Shown in pieces: positions 14,371-21,992 of a stretch of 64,000 bases of DNA. Each line of letters opens with the position of its first letter. Position 1 is the stretch's first letter. Under the pieces are notes generated by a model. The model ran no database searches. It was not told the origin of the DNA and worked only from the letters and a program-made list of their open reading frames with translations. A program made the translations under genes and the position numbers. The stretch comes from a virus: positions 16,841 to 80,840 of IMG/VR virus record IMGVR_UViG_3300036766_001014, one strand, 5' to 3'.

Positions 14371-15120
14371 ATGAGCGATCTAGAGCATACCGAATTTGAC
14401 CTGTCTAACATCGTCGATAGCCTGCAACGGGGGCGCGACGAACTGCTCGTGCGCCGGGAGGCCATCGTCGGGAGGCAAGCCTGGTTCGTCGCCGAGCTGG
14501 CCCGCATTGATGCAGACCTGGAGCGCATCGCCCTGATGCTGCCTGCTGGCTCCGCGCCGACTTCGCCGGAGCCGGAGCCGGAGCCGGTGCGCAAGACACG
14601 CCAGATGGGCGTTCAGAGCTTGGTCGAGCAGTGCGTCCGGGATCTGCCGTCGCCAGGCGCCGCGTTCAGTCTCAACGCCATCGTGACTCGCCTGGTCTCT
14701 GCGGGAGCCAGTCCCGAGCGCTCCTCGGTGCTGTCAGCCCTCAACAGGCTGGCCGAGCAGGGATTACTGGTGCGCGTCACCGCGGCTCGCGGTCGCAACC
14801 CCGAATACAAGATGACCAACGTCGCCGCCCTCGCCTCGAAGATCGCTGGCGTCGTCCAGAACCGGCCGGGCCCTGATGATGCACCGGCCGCCTCGGCCGC
14901 CGCGCCATCTGTCCCGCCAACGACGAACAGCGTGCGCGAGATGGTCGTGGCGCTGCTCAGGATGGCAGGGCAGGACGGCATGGCGCGCGTCGAGCTGGCG
15001 TGGCGCTTGGACGACGCATCGTTGCTCGATGACGCGCTCGCCGATCCTCGAATCATGAGCGCCGGTGCACCGGGCATGTTCAAGCTCTGTCCGGAGCAGG
15101 TGGAGTTGCCACTCACATGA
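14371..15120 (+). CDS. Coiled-coil and winged-helix protein, predicted leaderless
   Basis: The 249-residue product starts at ATG 14371. Residues 10-60 form a likely coiled coil (VDSLQRGRDELLVRREAI), followed by a Pro/Glu linker. Two helix-rich modules come next; the first (FSLNAIVTRLVSAG, then VLSALNRLAEQGLLVRV) has winged-helix character. It is a possible DNA-binding regulator. Its stop overlaps the next ATG. Confidence 0.55.
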   Translation: MSDLEHTEFDLSNIVDSLQRGRDELLVRREAIVGRQAWFVAELARIDADLERIALMLPAGSAPTSPEPEPEPVRKTRQMGVQSLVEQCVRDLPSPGAAFSLNAIVTRLVSAGASPERSSVLSALNRLAEQGLLVRVTAARGRNPEYKMTNVAALASKIAGVVQNRPGPDDAPAASAAAPSVPPTTNSVREMVVALLRMAGQDGMARVELAWRLDDASLLDDALADPRIMSAGAPGMFKLCPEQVELPLT

Positions 15121-15371
15121 CCGACCGAATCCGAACGCTGACCGTTACGGTCATCCTCGACCGGGACTACCGCGATGACGACGTGCAGAACATCGTCACC
15201 GCCATCGGAATGGTCCGGGGCGTTGAGTCTGCAACGCCGCACGTCGTGACCGGCGCAGATTTGATGAACCGAGAGGTGGCTCGCGGCGAGATTCGCCGAG
15301 AGATCATGCAGGCGCTGGAGCAGATGCTCCTGCCCGAGTGGCCAGGCCGCAAGGAAGGCGGACGTCGCTGA
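15117..15371 (+). CDS. Small alpha/beta phage protein
   Basis: The 84-residue product starts at ATG 15117 (ATGA overlap). The order beta-helix-beta (TLTVTVILDRDY, DDDVQNIVTAIGMVRGVESA) suggests a ferredoxin-like fold as in many short phage proteins. Unknown role. Confidence 0.55.
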   Translation: MTDRIRTLTVTVILDRDYRDDDVQNIVTAIGMVRGVESATPHVVTGADLMNREVARGEIRREIMQALEQMLLPEWPGRKEGGRR

Positions 15372-15410
15372 CGTCTGGTACACTCGCCGGACGCGACAAG
15401 GAGCTTGTTT

Positions 15411-16148
15411 ATGAGCATTTCAGCACAGCTCGACTCAGCCGTTTCACCGAACTCCGTCCTAGAGTCGAGCCTTGGCCGTATTTGGCAGCACCATGGCAAG
15501 ACCGGGTTCGCGATCCTCACGGCCTGGCTCGGTCATCGTCCGGGGGTGACGGATGCCGCCGAGCTGCGCGCCATGAACAAGAAGGCGATGGCCGAACTGC
15601 GCTCCGACATCAAGGCGGGCGGGTTTGGTTTCGTGCCCGTCGAAGGTGTCGGCCAAGAGGAGCGAGACGGCAAGATCGTCGAGGCGCCGGAACCGAGCTT
15701 CCTCGTGCCGAACAGCAAATCTTCCAAGTCCGGCAAAGCAGGCTTGCCAGCCGAACGTGACGAGCTGCGCAAGCTCGTGATGCGCCTCGGCAAGAAGTAC
15801 GGTCAGACGGCTGTGCTGGTCCACGACCCGGAGACGGGTTCTGAGATCGTCGCTCCGGACGGCGAGGTCCTCGACAAGTACAAGTCGTTCGGTCCGAACA
15901 CGGTCGCCAAGTTTTTTACCAGACTGAGCAAGGGCCGCGATGGTCGCGTGGATCGCCATGGCAACAAGGGCTTGGACCGCAAGGGCCGCACGTTTACGCT
16001 GGAGTCGCTGGTGTGGTGGGGACTGCGCTACGGCGACCCGCCTGGCGGCTGGCTCGAAGGCATGGCCCAGGACAGCCAGGGCCGAGTCAGGATCGCTGAG
16101 TGCAGCGATCGCGTCGAGGACTGGCTGGCCAAGATGGGGATTGCGTGA
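15411..16148 (+). CDS. Hypothetical protein of about 245 residues
   Basis: ATG 15411 follows AAGGAGC. The N-terminal part (SSLGRIWQHHGKTGFAILTAWLGHR) and the segment MNKKAMAELRSDIKAGGFGF resemble phage proteins of unknown function. The centre (KKYGQTAVLVHDPETGSEIV) is alpha/beta. It is coupled to the next gene by GTGA. Confidence 0.6.
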   Translation: MSISAQLDSAVSPNSVLESSLGRIWQHHGKTGFAILTAWLGHRPGVTDAAELRAMNKKAMAELRSDIKAGGFGFVPVEGVGQEERDGKIVEAPEPSFLVPNSKSSKSGKAGLPAERDELRKLVMRLGKKYGQTAVLVHDPETGSEIVAPDGEVLDKYKSFGPNTVAKFFTRLSKGRDGRVDRHGNKGLDRKGRTFTLESLVWWGLRYGDPPGGWLEGMAQDSQGRVRIAECSDRVEDWLAKMGIA

Positions 16149-16414
16149 AGTCGGACCAGGTCCGAGCGATCCTGGAAGACGAAAACCCCGAGGCATTGCT
16201 CGCCGACGGCTTCGAGGCCGCGCTCATCGGCGTTGCGCGGCGCTGCGGACAGCCGACGCTCGCGGTCTACGACTACGAGCTGGGGGTCAAGGTGCTCATA
16301 GAGCGAGACGGGATGACCTACGAAGAAGCCGTCGAGTACCTGGAGTTCAACACCGTCGGGGCCTGGGTCGGGGGGAACACGCCGATCTGGCTCGTGCGGC
16401 CAGAGGCGGAATAG
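16145..16414 (+). CDS. Conserved small phage protein
   Basis: The 89-residue product starts at GTG 16145, overlapping the previous TGA. The pattern AVYDYELGVKVLIERDGMTYEEA, VEYLEFNTVGAWVG, followed by TPIWL, is a widespread phage family of unknown function. Length and motif order are typical, so the gene is real. Confidence 0.7.
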   Translation: MKSDQVRAILEDENPEALLADGFEAALIGVARRCGQPTLAVYDYELGVKVLIERDGMTYEEAVEYLEFNTVGAWVGGNTPIWLVRPEAE

Positions 16415-16430
16415 CCGCCGAGCCGGGCCG

Positions 16431-16757
16431 TCAGCGATCGCGGTCGAAGTTGTCCACGCGCTTGTGTACGGCGTCGATCTTCGCCGACATGCCGATCCAG
16501 TCGCGCGTGTAAGTTTCCTTGTCCACGAACTGCTTCGTGGCCATCAGCTCGATCTCGACGAACCGGCGGTCGAAGCTGCGCAGGTCGGACCGGATCTCGT
16601 CGAGCTTCTCATCGAGCCCGCCGACCTTGTCGTCTTGGGCGACGAGCTTGGTGTTGGTGCTGGCAACCAGCGTCTGAATCAGAAATCCGATTGATGCCAC
16701 GAGGATGGCAACGATGCCGCCGACGGCGGATATGAGCCAGAGCGGTATTTCAATCAT
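16431..16757 (-). CDS. Membrane-anchored coiled-coil protein
   Basis: The 108-residue minus-strand product is read from the ATG at 16757; an ATG at 16784 would add nine residues. Residues 6-29 form one transmembrane helix (LWLISAVGGIVAILVASIGF). The remainder is a coiled coil (KVGGLDEKLDEIRSDLRSF). The layout resembles small membrane proteins of phage lysis cassettes, such as XhlA-type holin accessories, but no lysin gene is adjacent. It lies downstream of the pseudo-receiver gene. Confidence 0.55.
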   Translation of the reverse strand: MIEIPLWLISAVGGIVAILVASIGFLIQTLVASTNTKLVAQDDKVGGLDEKLDEIRSDLRSFDRRFVEIELMATKQFVDKETYTRDWIGMSAKIDAVHKRVDNFDRDR

Positions 16758-16771
16758 TGCAATGGCCGTGC

Positions 16772-17167
16772 TCAGCGTTCGCATGCCAGCCCATAGACCA
16801 GCTTCTCCAAGAAGTCTGGGCCGGGGTGAAGTGACCGGTCGAGAAACCGACTGGCACCAGCTCGAACCGCGGCCACTTCCAGCTCGTCCGAGTCGCCCAC
16901 GACAATAACAGGCAGGTCCTGTTCGCTCCACTTTTCGCGCAGTTGCCCGAGCCACTCCAGCTTCGGGTCGGAGCCCTGCTCTAGGACAATCACATGGAAT
17001 GGCGGTCGTACGCCGTTGACGTGCATCTCGTCCACGACGCTGACCTCGGCGCCGAGGCGATGCCTTAGCCATTCGATAATTTCTATCGGTGTCTTGCGGT
17101 CGCGGTCGATGACTACGACGCGAATGCAGCCGGGGCGACTCGACATGGTTACCATGGAGATCGTCAT
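16772..17167 (-). CDS. Receiver-like (CheY fold) protein without phosphoacceptor Asp
   Basis: The 131-residue product reads as a response-regulator receiver: VVVIDRD for the acidic pocket, VIVLEQG where the phosphoacceptor Asp should be, VIVVGDSDE where the conserved Thr/Ser strand lies, and RFLDRSLHP where the conserved Lys is expected. The Asp is replaced by Glu, which often mimics phosphorylation, and the Lys appears to be missing. This suggests a phosphorylation-independent signalling or binding domain. It overlaps or abuts the membrane coiled-coil gene. Confidence 0.55.
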   Translation of the reverse strand: MTISMVTMSSRPGCIRVVVIDRDRKTPIEIIEWLRHRLGAEVSVVDEMHVNGVRPPFHVIVLEQGSDPKLEWLGQLREKWSEQDLPVIVVGDSDELEVAAVRAGASRFLDRSLHPGPDFLEKLVYGLACER

Positions 17168-17421
17168 CGACTCTACGCGACCGGGCGCCGCGATGTCGAG
17201 AAGTCGGCCAGCGGCCTCATTGCCAGCAATCAGTCAAGCATTCGACAACCGTCGCGCACTTCTCGCTTGCAGGTCGCGCCGGGGAGTCTGTATAGCTCTC
17301 CGTTCACGCTTCCGGGCGGGAGCGCGCGTGACCAGTCCCGCGTGATCGAGAGCAGCAACTCTCAATCACGCAGTAGGGGGCGGCGCGCGCCCTGACTGGA
17401 AGCCACGGGACTGCAATCTCT
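17168..17421. other. Non-coding stretch between divergent genes
   Basis: These 254 bases separate the minus-strand receiver-like gene from the Rep gene. No convincing TTGACAAAC promoter was found. It holds the large hairpin at 17340-17371 described as part of the origin-like element. Confidence 0.5.
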
Positions 17422-17480
17422 GTGGCGGAACTCGATCTACGTCAAAATGACGCGGCACGCAACGTAGCGTCACGCAACGT
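17340..17480. repeat. Hairpin plus direct repeats, candidate Rep origin
   Basis: A 13-nt arm, GCGTGATCGAGAG (17340-17352), pairs at 12 of 13 positions with 17359-17371 around a 6-nt loop. Further on are CGTCA-AAA-TGACG (17440-17452) and two copies of CACGCAACGT (17456-17465 and 17471-17480). Such a hairpin with iterated sites directly at an HUH Rep gene is typical of rolling-circle origins. That it is an origin is inference. Confidence 0.4.
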
Positions 17481-18732
17481 CACAAGCGATGCCGTGCGCC
17501 GCGCGCGCCAGCGCACCGGCCGCGCCGCCCTCGACGGAATCGCCAACCCAAAGCGCCGTCCGCGGCTGCCCCTAGATCAAGAAGTAAAGAACAACACAAC
17601 AGACCGGGATGATTCAAGAATCCAGTGGTCCATTTTCGGACCAGTTCCCTTCGGAGGTTCATGGCTCTACCGAAGACGTCTATGGGAACGGTTGAGAGAT
17701 GAGGCCGCCGAATTGCCCAAGCCGATGAGGTCAGCGATGTACAAGAGAGCCGAGACAATGCGTACCTGCGGATCGACAGTGGATGTTCGCCAGTGCGGAG
17801 ACTGCGATATGGCCAGAAGCGGATCGGGCCGCTTTACCAAGACCTGCAAGAGCCGGTCATGTCCCGTGTGTTCGCAGACCAGGTCCTCGAACATCGCGGA
17901 CTTCCTTGAGCATGCCTACGACGAGGTCCCCGCCAGGGACGGCTACCGGTGGCAGTTCGTGGTGCTCACCACCAAGTACGATCCATCGGACACCGTTGAC
18001 GTCGAGCCCGCCGCCCTCCGATCGCGTGCCCTGCTTGCCGCCAAGCTCGCCCGCGTGGCCTGGAAAGCGCTCGGCGTACCCGGCGCCGCGATGCTTCGGA
18101 CGACCGAGGTCAGCGCCAGGGGAATGGTCCATGCCAACCTCGTGTACTACGGGCCGCTGATCGATGACCCGGCCGCCCGCGTCACCAAGTTCGAGCTGGA
18201 CGCCGAGCTGGCGGCAGTCGATTGCCGGGCAGGCCGGTGCAACGTCCAGATCCTCGACTCCGATCCGGTCATGGGACAGCCGGGTAAGCGCGTGAAGTCG
18301 GACGATCCACGTGGCTCGAAGTCGGCTGTGAAGCGCGCCGCGAGGTACGCCGCCAAGGGCGTTGCCGCCAAGCGTGCTGGCAAGACGACGTACGGTCCGA
18401 CCGCGCCCGGCGAAGGCTGGCTCGGAGAGCAGGAAATGGCCGTCGTCATCGATCCGCGCCTGGCCGCCCGTTGGGAGATCGCGGCCTACCGCCTCCAGCT
18501 CACGCAGCGGTACGGCGCACTACGCAAGCTCGACCTCGTCGAAGACGCGCAGCCGCTGCCCGAGGATGATGCGGAGACGCCGTGCGGCGGTTGCGGCGTC
18601 GTTGGCCATTGGAAGTGGGCGCGCTGCGATACGGAGGCGTGGGTCAGGACGAACCACGAGCGCGGACACGCGGCCCTACAGGGATCGACCTGGGCGCCGC
18701 GAGCGCGATCGTGCCTAGAAGGAGACGGATGA
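17422..18732 (+). CDS. HUH-type replication initiator (Rep) protein
   Basis: The product has 436 residues from GTG 17422. A zinc cluster occupies 116-150 (CGSTVDVRQCGDC, then TCKSRSCPVC). WQFVVLTTKYDP (177-188) fits Rep motif 1. GMVHANLVYYG (234-244) is the HUH motif with Asn in place of the second His. ARYAAKGVAAK (307-317) fits the tyrosine motif 3 (YxxK). Such proteins nick one strand to start rolling-circle replication of plasmids. A second Cys cluster near the C-terminus (CGGCGVVGHWKW) could bind DNA. It is unusual in a T4-like phage, and plasmid ancestry is likely. Confidence 0.65.
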   Translation: MAELDLRQNDAARNVASRNVTSDAVRRARQRTGRAALDGIANPKRRPRLPLDQEVKNNTTDRDDSRIQWSIFGPVPFGGSWLYRRRLWERLRDEAAELPKPMRSAMYKRAETMRTCGSTVDVRQCGDCDMARSGSGRFTKTCKSRSCPVCSQTRSSNIADFLEHAYDEVPARDGYRWQFVVLTTKYDPSDTVDVEPAALRSRALLAAKLARVAWKALGVPGAAMLRTTEVSARGMVHANLVYYGPLIDDPAARVTKFELDAELAAVDCRAGRCNVQILDSDPVMGQPGKRVKSDDPRGSKSAVKRAARYAAKGVAAKRAGKTTYGPTAPGEGWLGEQEMAVVIDPRLAARWEIAAYRLQLTQRYGALRKLDLVEDAQPLPEDDAETPCGGCGVVGHWKWARCDTEAWVRTNHERGHAALQGSTWAPRARSCLEGDG

Positions 18733-18746
18733 TGTAGGCTTGGTGA

Positions 18747-19601
18747 ATGTCGAAGCGGATCAGCAAGTTTGTCATCAAGGGAACCGAAAAGGTCCGCGAG
18801 GGCACGTACAAATTCGACGTCGATTTGGGCAAGACCTCGATCAGAGTCATCGTCTACCCAAACAAAAGAATGCAGGTGCTTGGCAACGATTCTGTGCAGT
18901 GGCTTCAGTCGGATCTGACGGATGCCCAGCAACAGAAGCTGCTCGCCTTGGTGGCGAAAGCGGAGCGCGTGGTGAAAGAAGAATCGTTGGTTGTGGAAGA
19001 AAGCCTGCCGGAGGACCCCTGGAGGTACTTCGTCAAGACGCCGGGCGCGCTCCTCGTGCCGATCTGCATCGGCAATCAAGATCGCCCGCTGTGCCTGCAC
19101 AATATCCGTGCTCGCCCCAAGGGGATCATGAACGCGGCCAAGTACATGCGCCTCGCGTACGAGGGCAAGAACAAGAAGCGAAAACCGATCAGTCTACGCC
19201 TAAGCCGCGACGGCGAGTTCTCGATCGTCGATGGCAACAGCACGTTTGCGATCGCTGTCGCCAACGGCTGGAAGCATATCCCGGCCGAGGTGGATAGTTC
19301 CGCGCTCATAGGGCTGGCGAAGGAGAACCGCGAGAGCATGGCCGCGACGCTGGAGCACGCGGCGTTCAACGCATGCCCAGCCTGCGGCACCAGGCTCACG
19401 GAGATGTCCGCCCGTGAACTTAGGCAGAAGCTGCGCAAGGAGGGCTGCATCGAGCTGCGACAAAAGGGCAGCCACCTGCAAGTGCAGTGCGGAAAGTGCC
19501 AGTCCACGATTCCGATGCACAAGGGTCGCGACATCAAGCGCGGGACACTGGGCGCGATCGAGCGGTCGTTGGAAGTCTGCCTCGGCGACGACTTCCTCTA
19601 A
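18747..19601 (+). CDS. ParB/Srx-like domain fused to a HicA-like domain
   Basis: The product has 284 residues. After a beta-rich N-terminus, residues 130-185 (DGNSTFAIAVANGWKHIPAEV) match the ParB/sulfiredoxin-like fold. Residues 221-277 match HicA: SARELRQKLRKEGCIELRQKG, SHLQV, then a TIPMH strand with its conserved His; GSH at 241-243 holds the catalytic-type His of HicA mRNA interferases. Two CxxC pairs (210/213 and 248/251) flank this domain. No HicB antitoxin follows. It could be an RNA-binding or RNA-cleaving effector. Confidence 0.6.
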   Translation: MSKRISKFVIKGTEKVREGTYKFDVDLGKTSIRVIVYPNKRMQVLGNDSVQWLQSDLTDAQQQKLLALVAKAERVVKEESLVVEESLPEDPWRYFVKTPGALLVPICIGNQDRPLCLHNIRARPKGIMNAAKYMRLAYEGKNKKRKPISLRLSRDGEFSIVDGNSTFAIAVANGWKHIPAEVDSSALIGLAKENRESMAATLEHAAFNACPACGTRLTEMSARELRQKLRKEGCIELRQKGSHLQVQCGKCQSTIPMHKGRDIKRGTLGAIERSLEVCLGDDFL

Positions 19602-19975
19602 CCGGCAGTCGTCTGCCGGTCACCGGTATCGAGCAGGCCCAAGTCCTTGGCCAGACTCTGAGCATGCCTGGCCGAGGCGATCTGGACGTCGGCGAACATC
19701 GTGGTCACTTCGGCGTTGGCGCGAGAGGTCGTTTTGCGAATCAGCTTGCGCTTGGCCTTGATCGAGGCGTCGATTTCGACCTTCTGTTGCTTGATGAGTG
19801 CGGCGTAGTCGCTCAGCTCGGCGTCCAGCTTGAGCTTCGACGCCTCCAGCTCCACGACGTCCGCGTCGAGCTTGGACACGGTGCCGATGATTCCTCGGCC
19901 CCAGTCGCCGCCTCCGTTGGGCAGGCGCTCGATCCATGCGATGTCAGTGTTCGGGTTCGTATTCGTGTTCGACAT
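19598..19975 (-). CDS. Coiled-coil hypothetical protein
   Basis: The 125-residue minus-strand product starts at the ATG at 19975, with AAGGAGAAG just upstream. Residues 35-80 form a heptad-like coiled coil (LDADVVELEASKLKLDAEL). It ends 4 nt inside the convergent gene. Function unknown. Confidence 0.6.
   Translation of the reverse strand: MSNTNTNPNTDIAWIERLPNGGGDWGRGIIGTVSKLDADVVELEASKLKLDAELSDYAALIKQQKVEIDASIKAKRKLIRKTTSRANAEVTTMFADVQIASARHAQSLAKDLGLLDTGDRQTTAG
19601..19620. terminator. Hairpin at convergent gene ends
   Basis: ACCGGCAG-TCGT-CTGCCGGT is a perfect 8-bp stem with a tetraloop exactly where the plus-strand HicA-like gene and the minus-strand gene end. There is no T-run on either side, so it would be a weak or Rho-assisted bidirectional terminator. 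Confidence 0.45.
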
Positions 19976-20052
19976 TCTGCTTCTCCTTCATGGGCGCTTT
20001 CCGCCTTGGGGTTGACCAGCGTACACTGTGCCGACGATAGGCTGATAGGACT

Positions 20053-20367
20053 ATGCGAACCGTGCCAGTCGAAAAAACTCAACCCAACGTGCCAGTGCAG
20101 GAACTGGAGTCGATGCTGTACGCGATCGCTCGCGGAATAGTCGATCACCCCGACGAGGTCGTGATCTTCCCGGCGTCCGGCCACGGCTTCGTGCACTTTG
20201 AGCTGCGCTGCGACAATAGCGACGTCGGAACGCTGGTTGGCAGGCGCGGGATGCATGCCGACGCCATCCGCACGCTCATGATGGCGGCCGGTGCCGTGAG
20301 AAAAATGAGAGTGACGTTGCAGATCCTGAGCCGCGACGGGGACGACCACTTTGCCACGGGTGGCTGA
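20053..20367 (+). CDS. KH-domain RNA-binding protein, KhpA-like
   Basis: The 104-residue product carries MLYAIARGIVDHPDEVVI, then ELRCDNSDVGTLVGRRG and MHADAIRTLM, matching the KhpA/YlqC family of bacterial single-KH proteins; GRRG at 63-66 is the RNA-binding GxxG loop. The N-terminus is about 15 residues longer than usual. Bacterial KhpA pairs with KhpB to bind many RNAs. A phage copy could modulate host or phage mRNAs. A weak promoter (TTGACC at 20012, GATAGG near 20036) lies upstream. It is coupled to the next gene by TGATG. Confidence 0.8.
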   Translation: MRTVPVEKTQPNVPVQELESMLYAIARGIVDHPDEVVIFPASGHGFVHFELRCDNSDVGTLVGRRGMHADAIRTLMMAAGAVRKMRVTLQILSRDGDDHFATGG

Positions 20368-21086
20368 TGTCCCGAAGACACCACTTCTCGCATGGGCTGC
20401 CAGGCATACTGGGCGTCATTCGCTCGAACCCGGAGGTCATCGCCGTGTTCCCTGAACTGAGCGCAACCATCATTCCACACGCCCAGGAAATTCGGATACG
20501 ACGAGGAGACTCGGCCGATATCGGCGTGCAGTTCCAGAACGACGCCGACCCTCCGGACGCCTTCCAGATTCCCGGCGGTAGCGTTTTGCGCTGGGCGGCC
20601 AAGATTGGGTTCGGCCAGACCGAGCGCGAGGGCGTGGTCGTCGGCAACGACGGCGCGCTCCTGGTCAAGCGGAGCTACTCCGCCGACGAGATCGAGATGC
20701 CAACCTCCTCCAGGGCCGTGATTCACATTGGTCGAGAGGAGGCGCTTTCCCTGCCGCTGACGTTCGCTGTATGGGACCTCGAAGCGACCATGCCCACGAC
20801 CCCGCTGGCAATCCCGCCGGGGGCCACGGCCATGTTGCTGGCTGGCAGCGACGTGGTAATTGCTGGCCCGATCACCAACTGGGAGGCGCTCGGGGCACGT
20901 GCCGGGTGCCTGATCACGATTCAGGGTCGGACGGTGCTCGTGTTGGAGCGGCTGAGCCAGGTGCACCTGCGCGTGGATTTCTCGGGCTGGATCACGGCGG
21001 CGGCTGCGATCTTCAGCCTGAGTCGATCGGTGACCAGGACGCTGGCCTCGGGGCCGTTCGTGGTCGAGGGCGACGTCGTGCTGTGA
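20367..21086 (+). CDS. Beta-rich hypothetical protein
   Basis: The 239-residue product starts at ATG 20367, sharing a base with the previous stop. Many short strands (VVVGNDGALLVKRSY, TAMLLAGSDVVIAGPI, LITIQGRTVLVLERL) suggest a beta-sandwich or repeat fold, as in virion decoration proteins. The position among early genes argues against that, so the role stays open. Confidence 0.55.
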   Translation: MSRRHHFSHGLPGILGVIRSNPEVIAVFPELSATIIPHAQEIRIRRGDSADIGVQFQNDADPPDAFQIPGGSVLRWAAKIGFGQTEREGVVVGNDGALLVKRSYSADEIEMPTSSRAVIHIGREEALSLPLTFAVWDLEATMPTTPLAIPPGATAMLLAGSDVVIAGPITNWEALGARAGCLITIQGRTVLVLERLSQVHLRVDFSGWITAAAAIFSLSRSVTRTLASGPFVVEGDVVL

Positions 21087-21099
21087 TCTTGTGTAAAAG

Positions 21100-21129
21100 T
21101 TGACAAACTTACGTATCGCCATCACAGTT
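21100..21129 (+). promoter_or_regulatory. Promoter, TTGACAAAC family, leaderless, poor -10
   Basis: The -35 is TTGACA (21100-21105). The best -10 is ACAGTT (21124-21129) with an 18-nt spacer, a weak match. The ATG at 21137 lies 32 nt after the end of the -35, the same geometry as other family members. Confidence 0.45.
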
Positions 21130-21136
21130 GATAAGC

Positions 21137-21370
21137 ATGGCAGACCTAACTAAGTGCCGAGGGTGCGGAAAGCCCCTGTTCGACACAAATGAGCGCAACA
21201 ACCGAGCCGTGAGTATCCAGTTCGGTACTCTCGAAGGAGACAAGGAATCTCCGCAGTGGAGCAGCCCAGCCCCCATGAAGAACACATGGGGACGGATGCA
21301 CGAGCGGTGTTTCCTGTTGGTCATCGGTGACCGCCGTGGTGTCGAGCTGGCGGCCCGTCACGCAGGCTAG
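21137..21370 (+). CDS. Small zinc-knuckle protein, predicted leaderless
   Basis: The 77-residue product starts at ATG 21137. An N-terminal CRGCG pair and a later HERC (residues 57-60) could bind one zinc, as in HNH-like or zinc-ribbon mini-proteins. No catalytic HNH residues are evident. Confidence 0.5.
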   Translation: MADLTKCRGCGKPLFDTNERNNRAVSIQFGTLEGDKESPQWSSPAPMKNTWGRMHERCFLLVIGDRRGVELAARHAG

Positions 21371-21382
21371 TAACAACGGGTA

Positions 21383-21418
21383 TTGACAAACTCTTGTGAC
21401 CCACTCATATTGTGGGTC
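21383..21418 (+). promoter_or_regulatory. Promoter, TTGACAAAC family, leaderless, perfect 7-bp dyad
   Basis: The -35 is TTGACA (21383-21388), the spacer is 17 nt, and the -10 is CATATT (21406-21411). The arms GACCCAC (21398-21404) and GTGGGTC (21412-21418) flank the -10, the second ending at the base before ATG 21419. Confidence 0.75.
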
Positions 21419-21928
21419 ATGGGAACCCGATTTGTAGACGTACCGGCTGACGCGATTCTGGGCGAGCTGCGAGCAATCGCGAGCGCTGTGCAGGGCAAGC
21501 GAGGCTACTCCAGCGAGGGCGTCGCGGGGCGCGAGATAGTGTTCGACATTGGGCCGCCGGGCGGCGTCGCAGTGGTGCGCGTGTATACGTCGCTCGCGCT
21601 CGGCGAGGACGCGGTGCGCGACTGCGGGGAAGACGCCGTGCGGCTGGTGTTGGGCGCGGTGATGCCCAGCGACACCGGGCTTCGCTTCAAGCCCCTGGGC
21701 GAGTCCAGGCGCATCTACCGGACGGCTCCCAAGGGCACGGCCGACGAGCGGGTTGCGGTCTTCATGAAGCGCCTGCGCGATGCCATCCGCGAGTTCTACG
21801 CGATGGCCCTGCGCGTGCCGTCATGCCCGAGCTGTGGGGGCCCGCTGGTCCGGCGCGAGAGCAGGGACGGGCGGGCCTTTCTGGGGTGCGCCAGGTACCC
21901 GGTATGTCGCGGAACGAGGCCCGCGTGA
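21419..21928 (+). CDS. Topoisomerase-type zinc-finger protein, predicted leaderless
   Basis: The 169-residue product starts at ATG 21419. The last 35 residues (CPSCGGPLVRRESRDGRAFLG, then CARYPVC) form the C4 zinc finger seen at the end of bacterial topoisomerase I and in stand-alone proteins; it binds single-stranded DNA. The N-terminal 130 residues are an unrecognised alpha/beta domain. Confidence 0.65.
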   Translation: MGTRFVDVPADAILGELRAIASAVQGKRGYSSEGVAGREIVFDIGPPGGVAVVRVYTSLALGEDAVRDCGEDAVRLVLGAVMPSDTGLRFKPLGESRRIYRTAPKGTADERVAVFMKRLRDAIREFYAMALRVPSCPSCGGPLVRRESRDGRAFLGCARYPVCRGTRPA

Positions 21929-21957
21929 GCCGGGTCATCGGGCGCTCAGTCAGCCTC

Positions 21958-21990
21958 TTGACAAACTGCCCTGATGGCATCATATTGATG
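21958..21990 (+). promoter_or_regulatory. Promoter, TTGACAAAC family, leaderless, with dyad
   Basis: The -35 is TTGACA (21958-21963), the spacer is 17 nt, and the -10 is CATATT (21981-21986). The perfect repeat CATCA-TAT-TGATG (21978-21990) covers the -10. The GTG at 21993 starts 6 nt after the -10. Confidence 0.7.
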
Positions 21991-21992
21991 GC

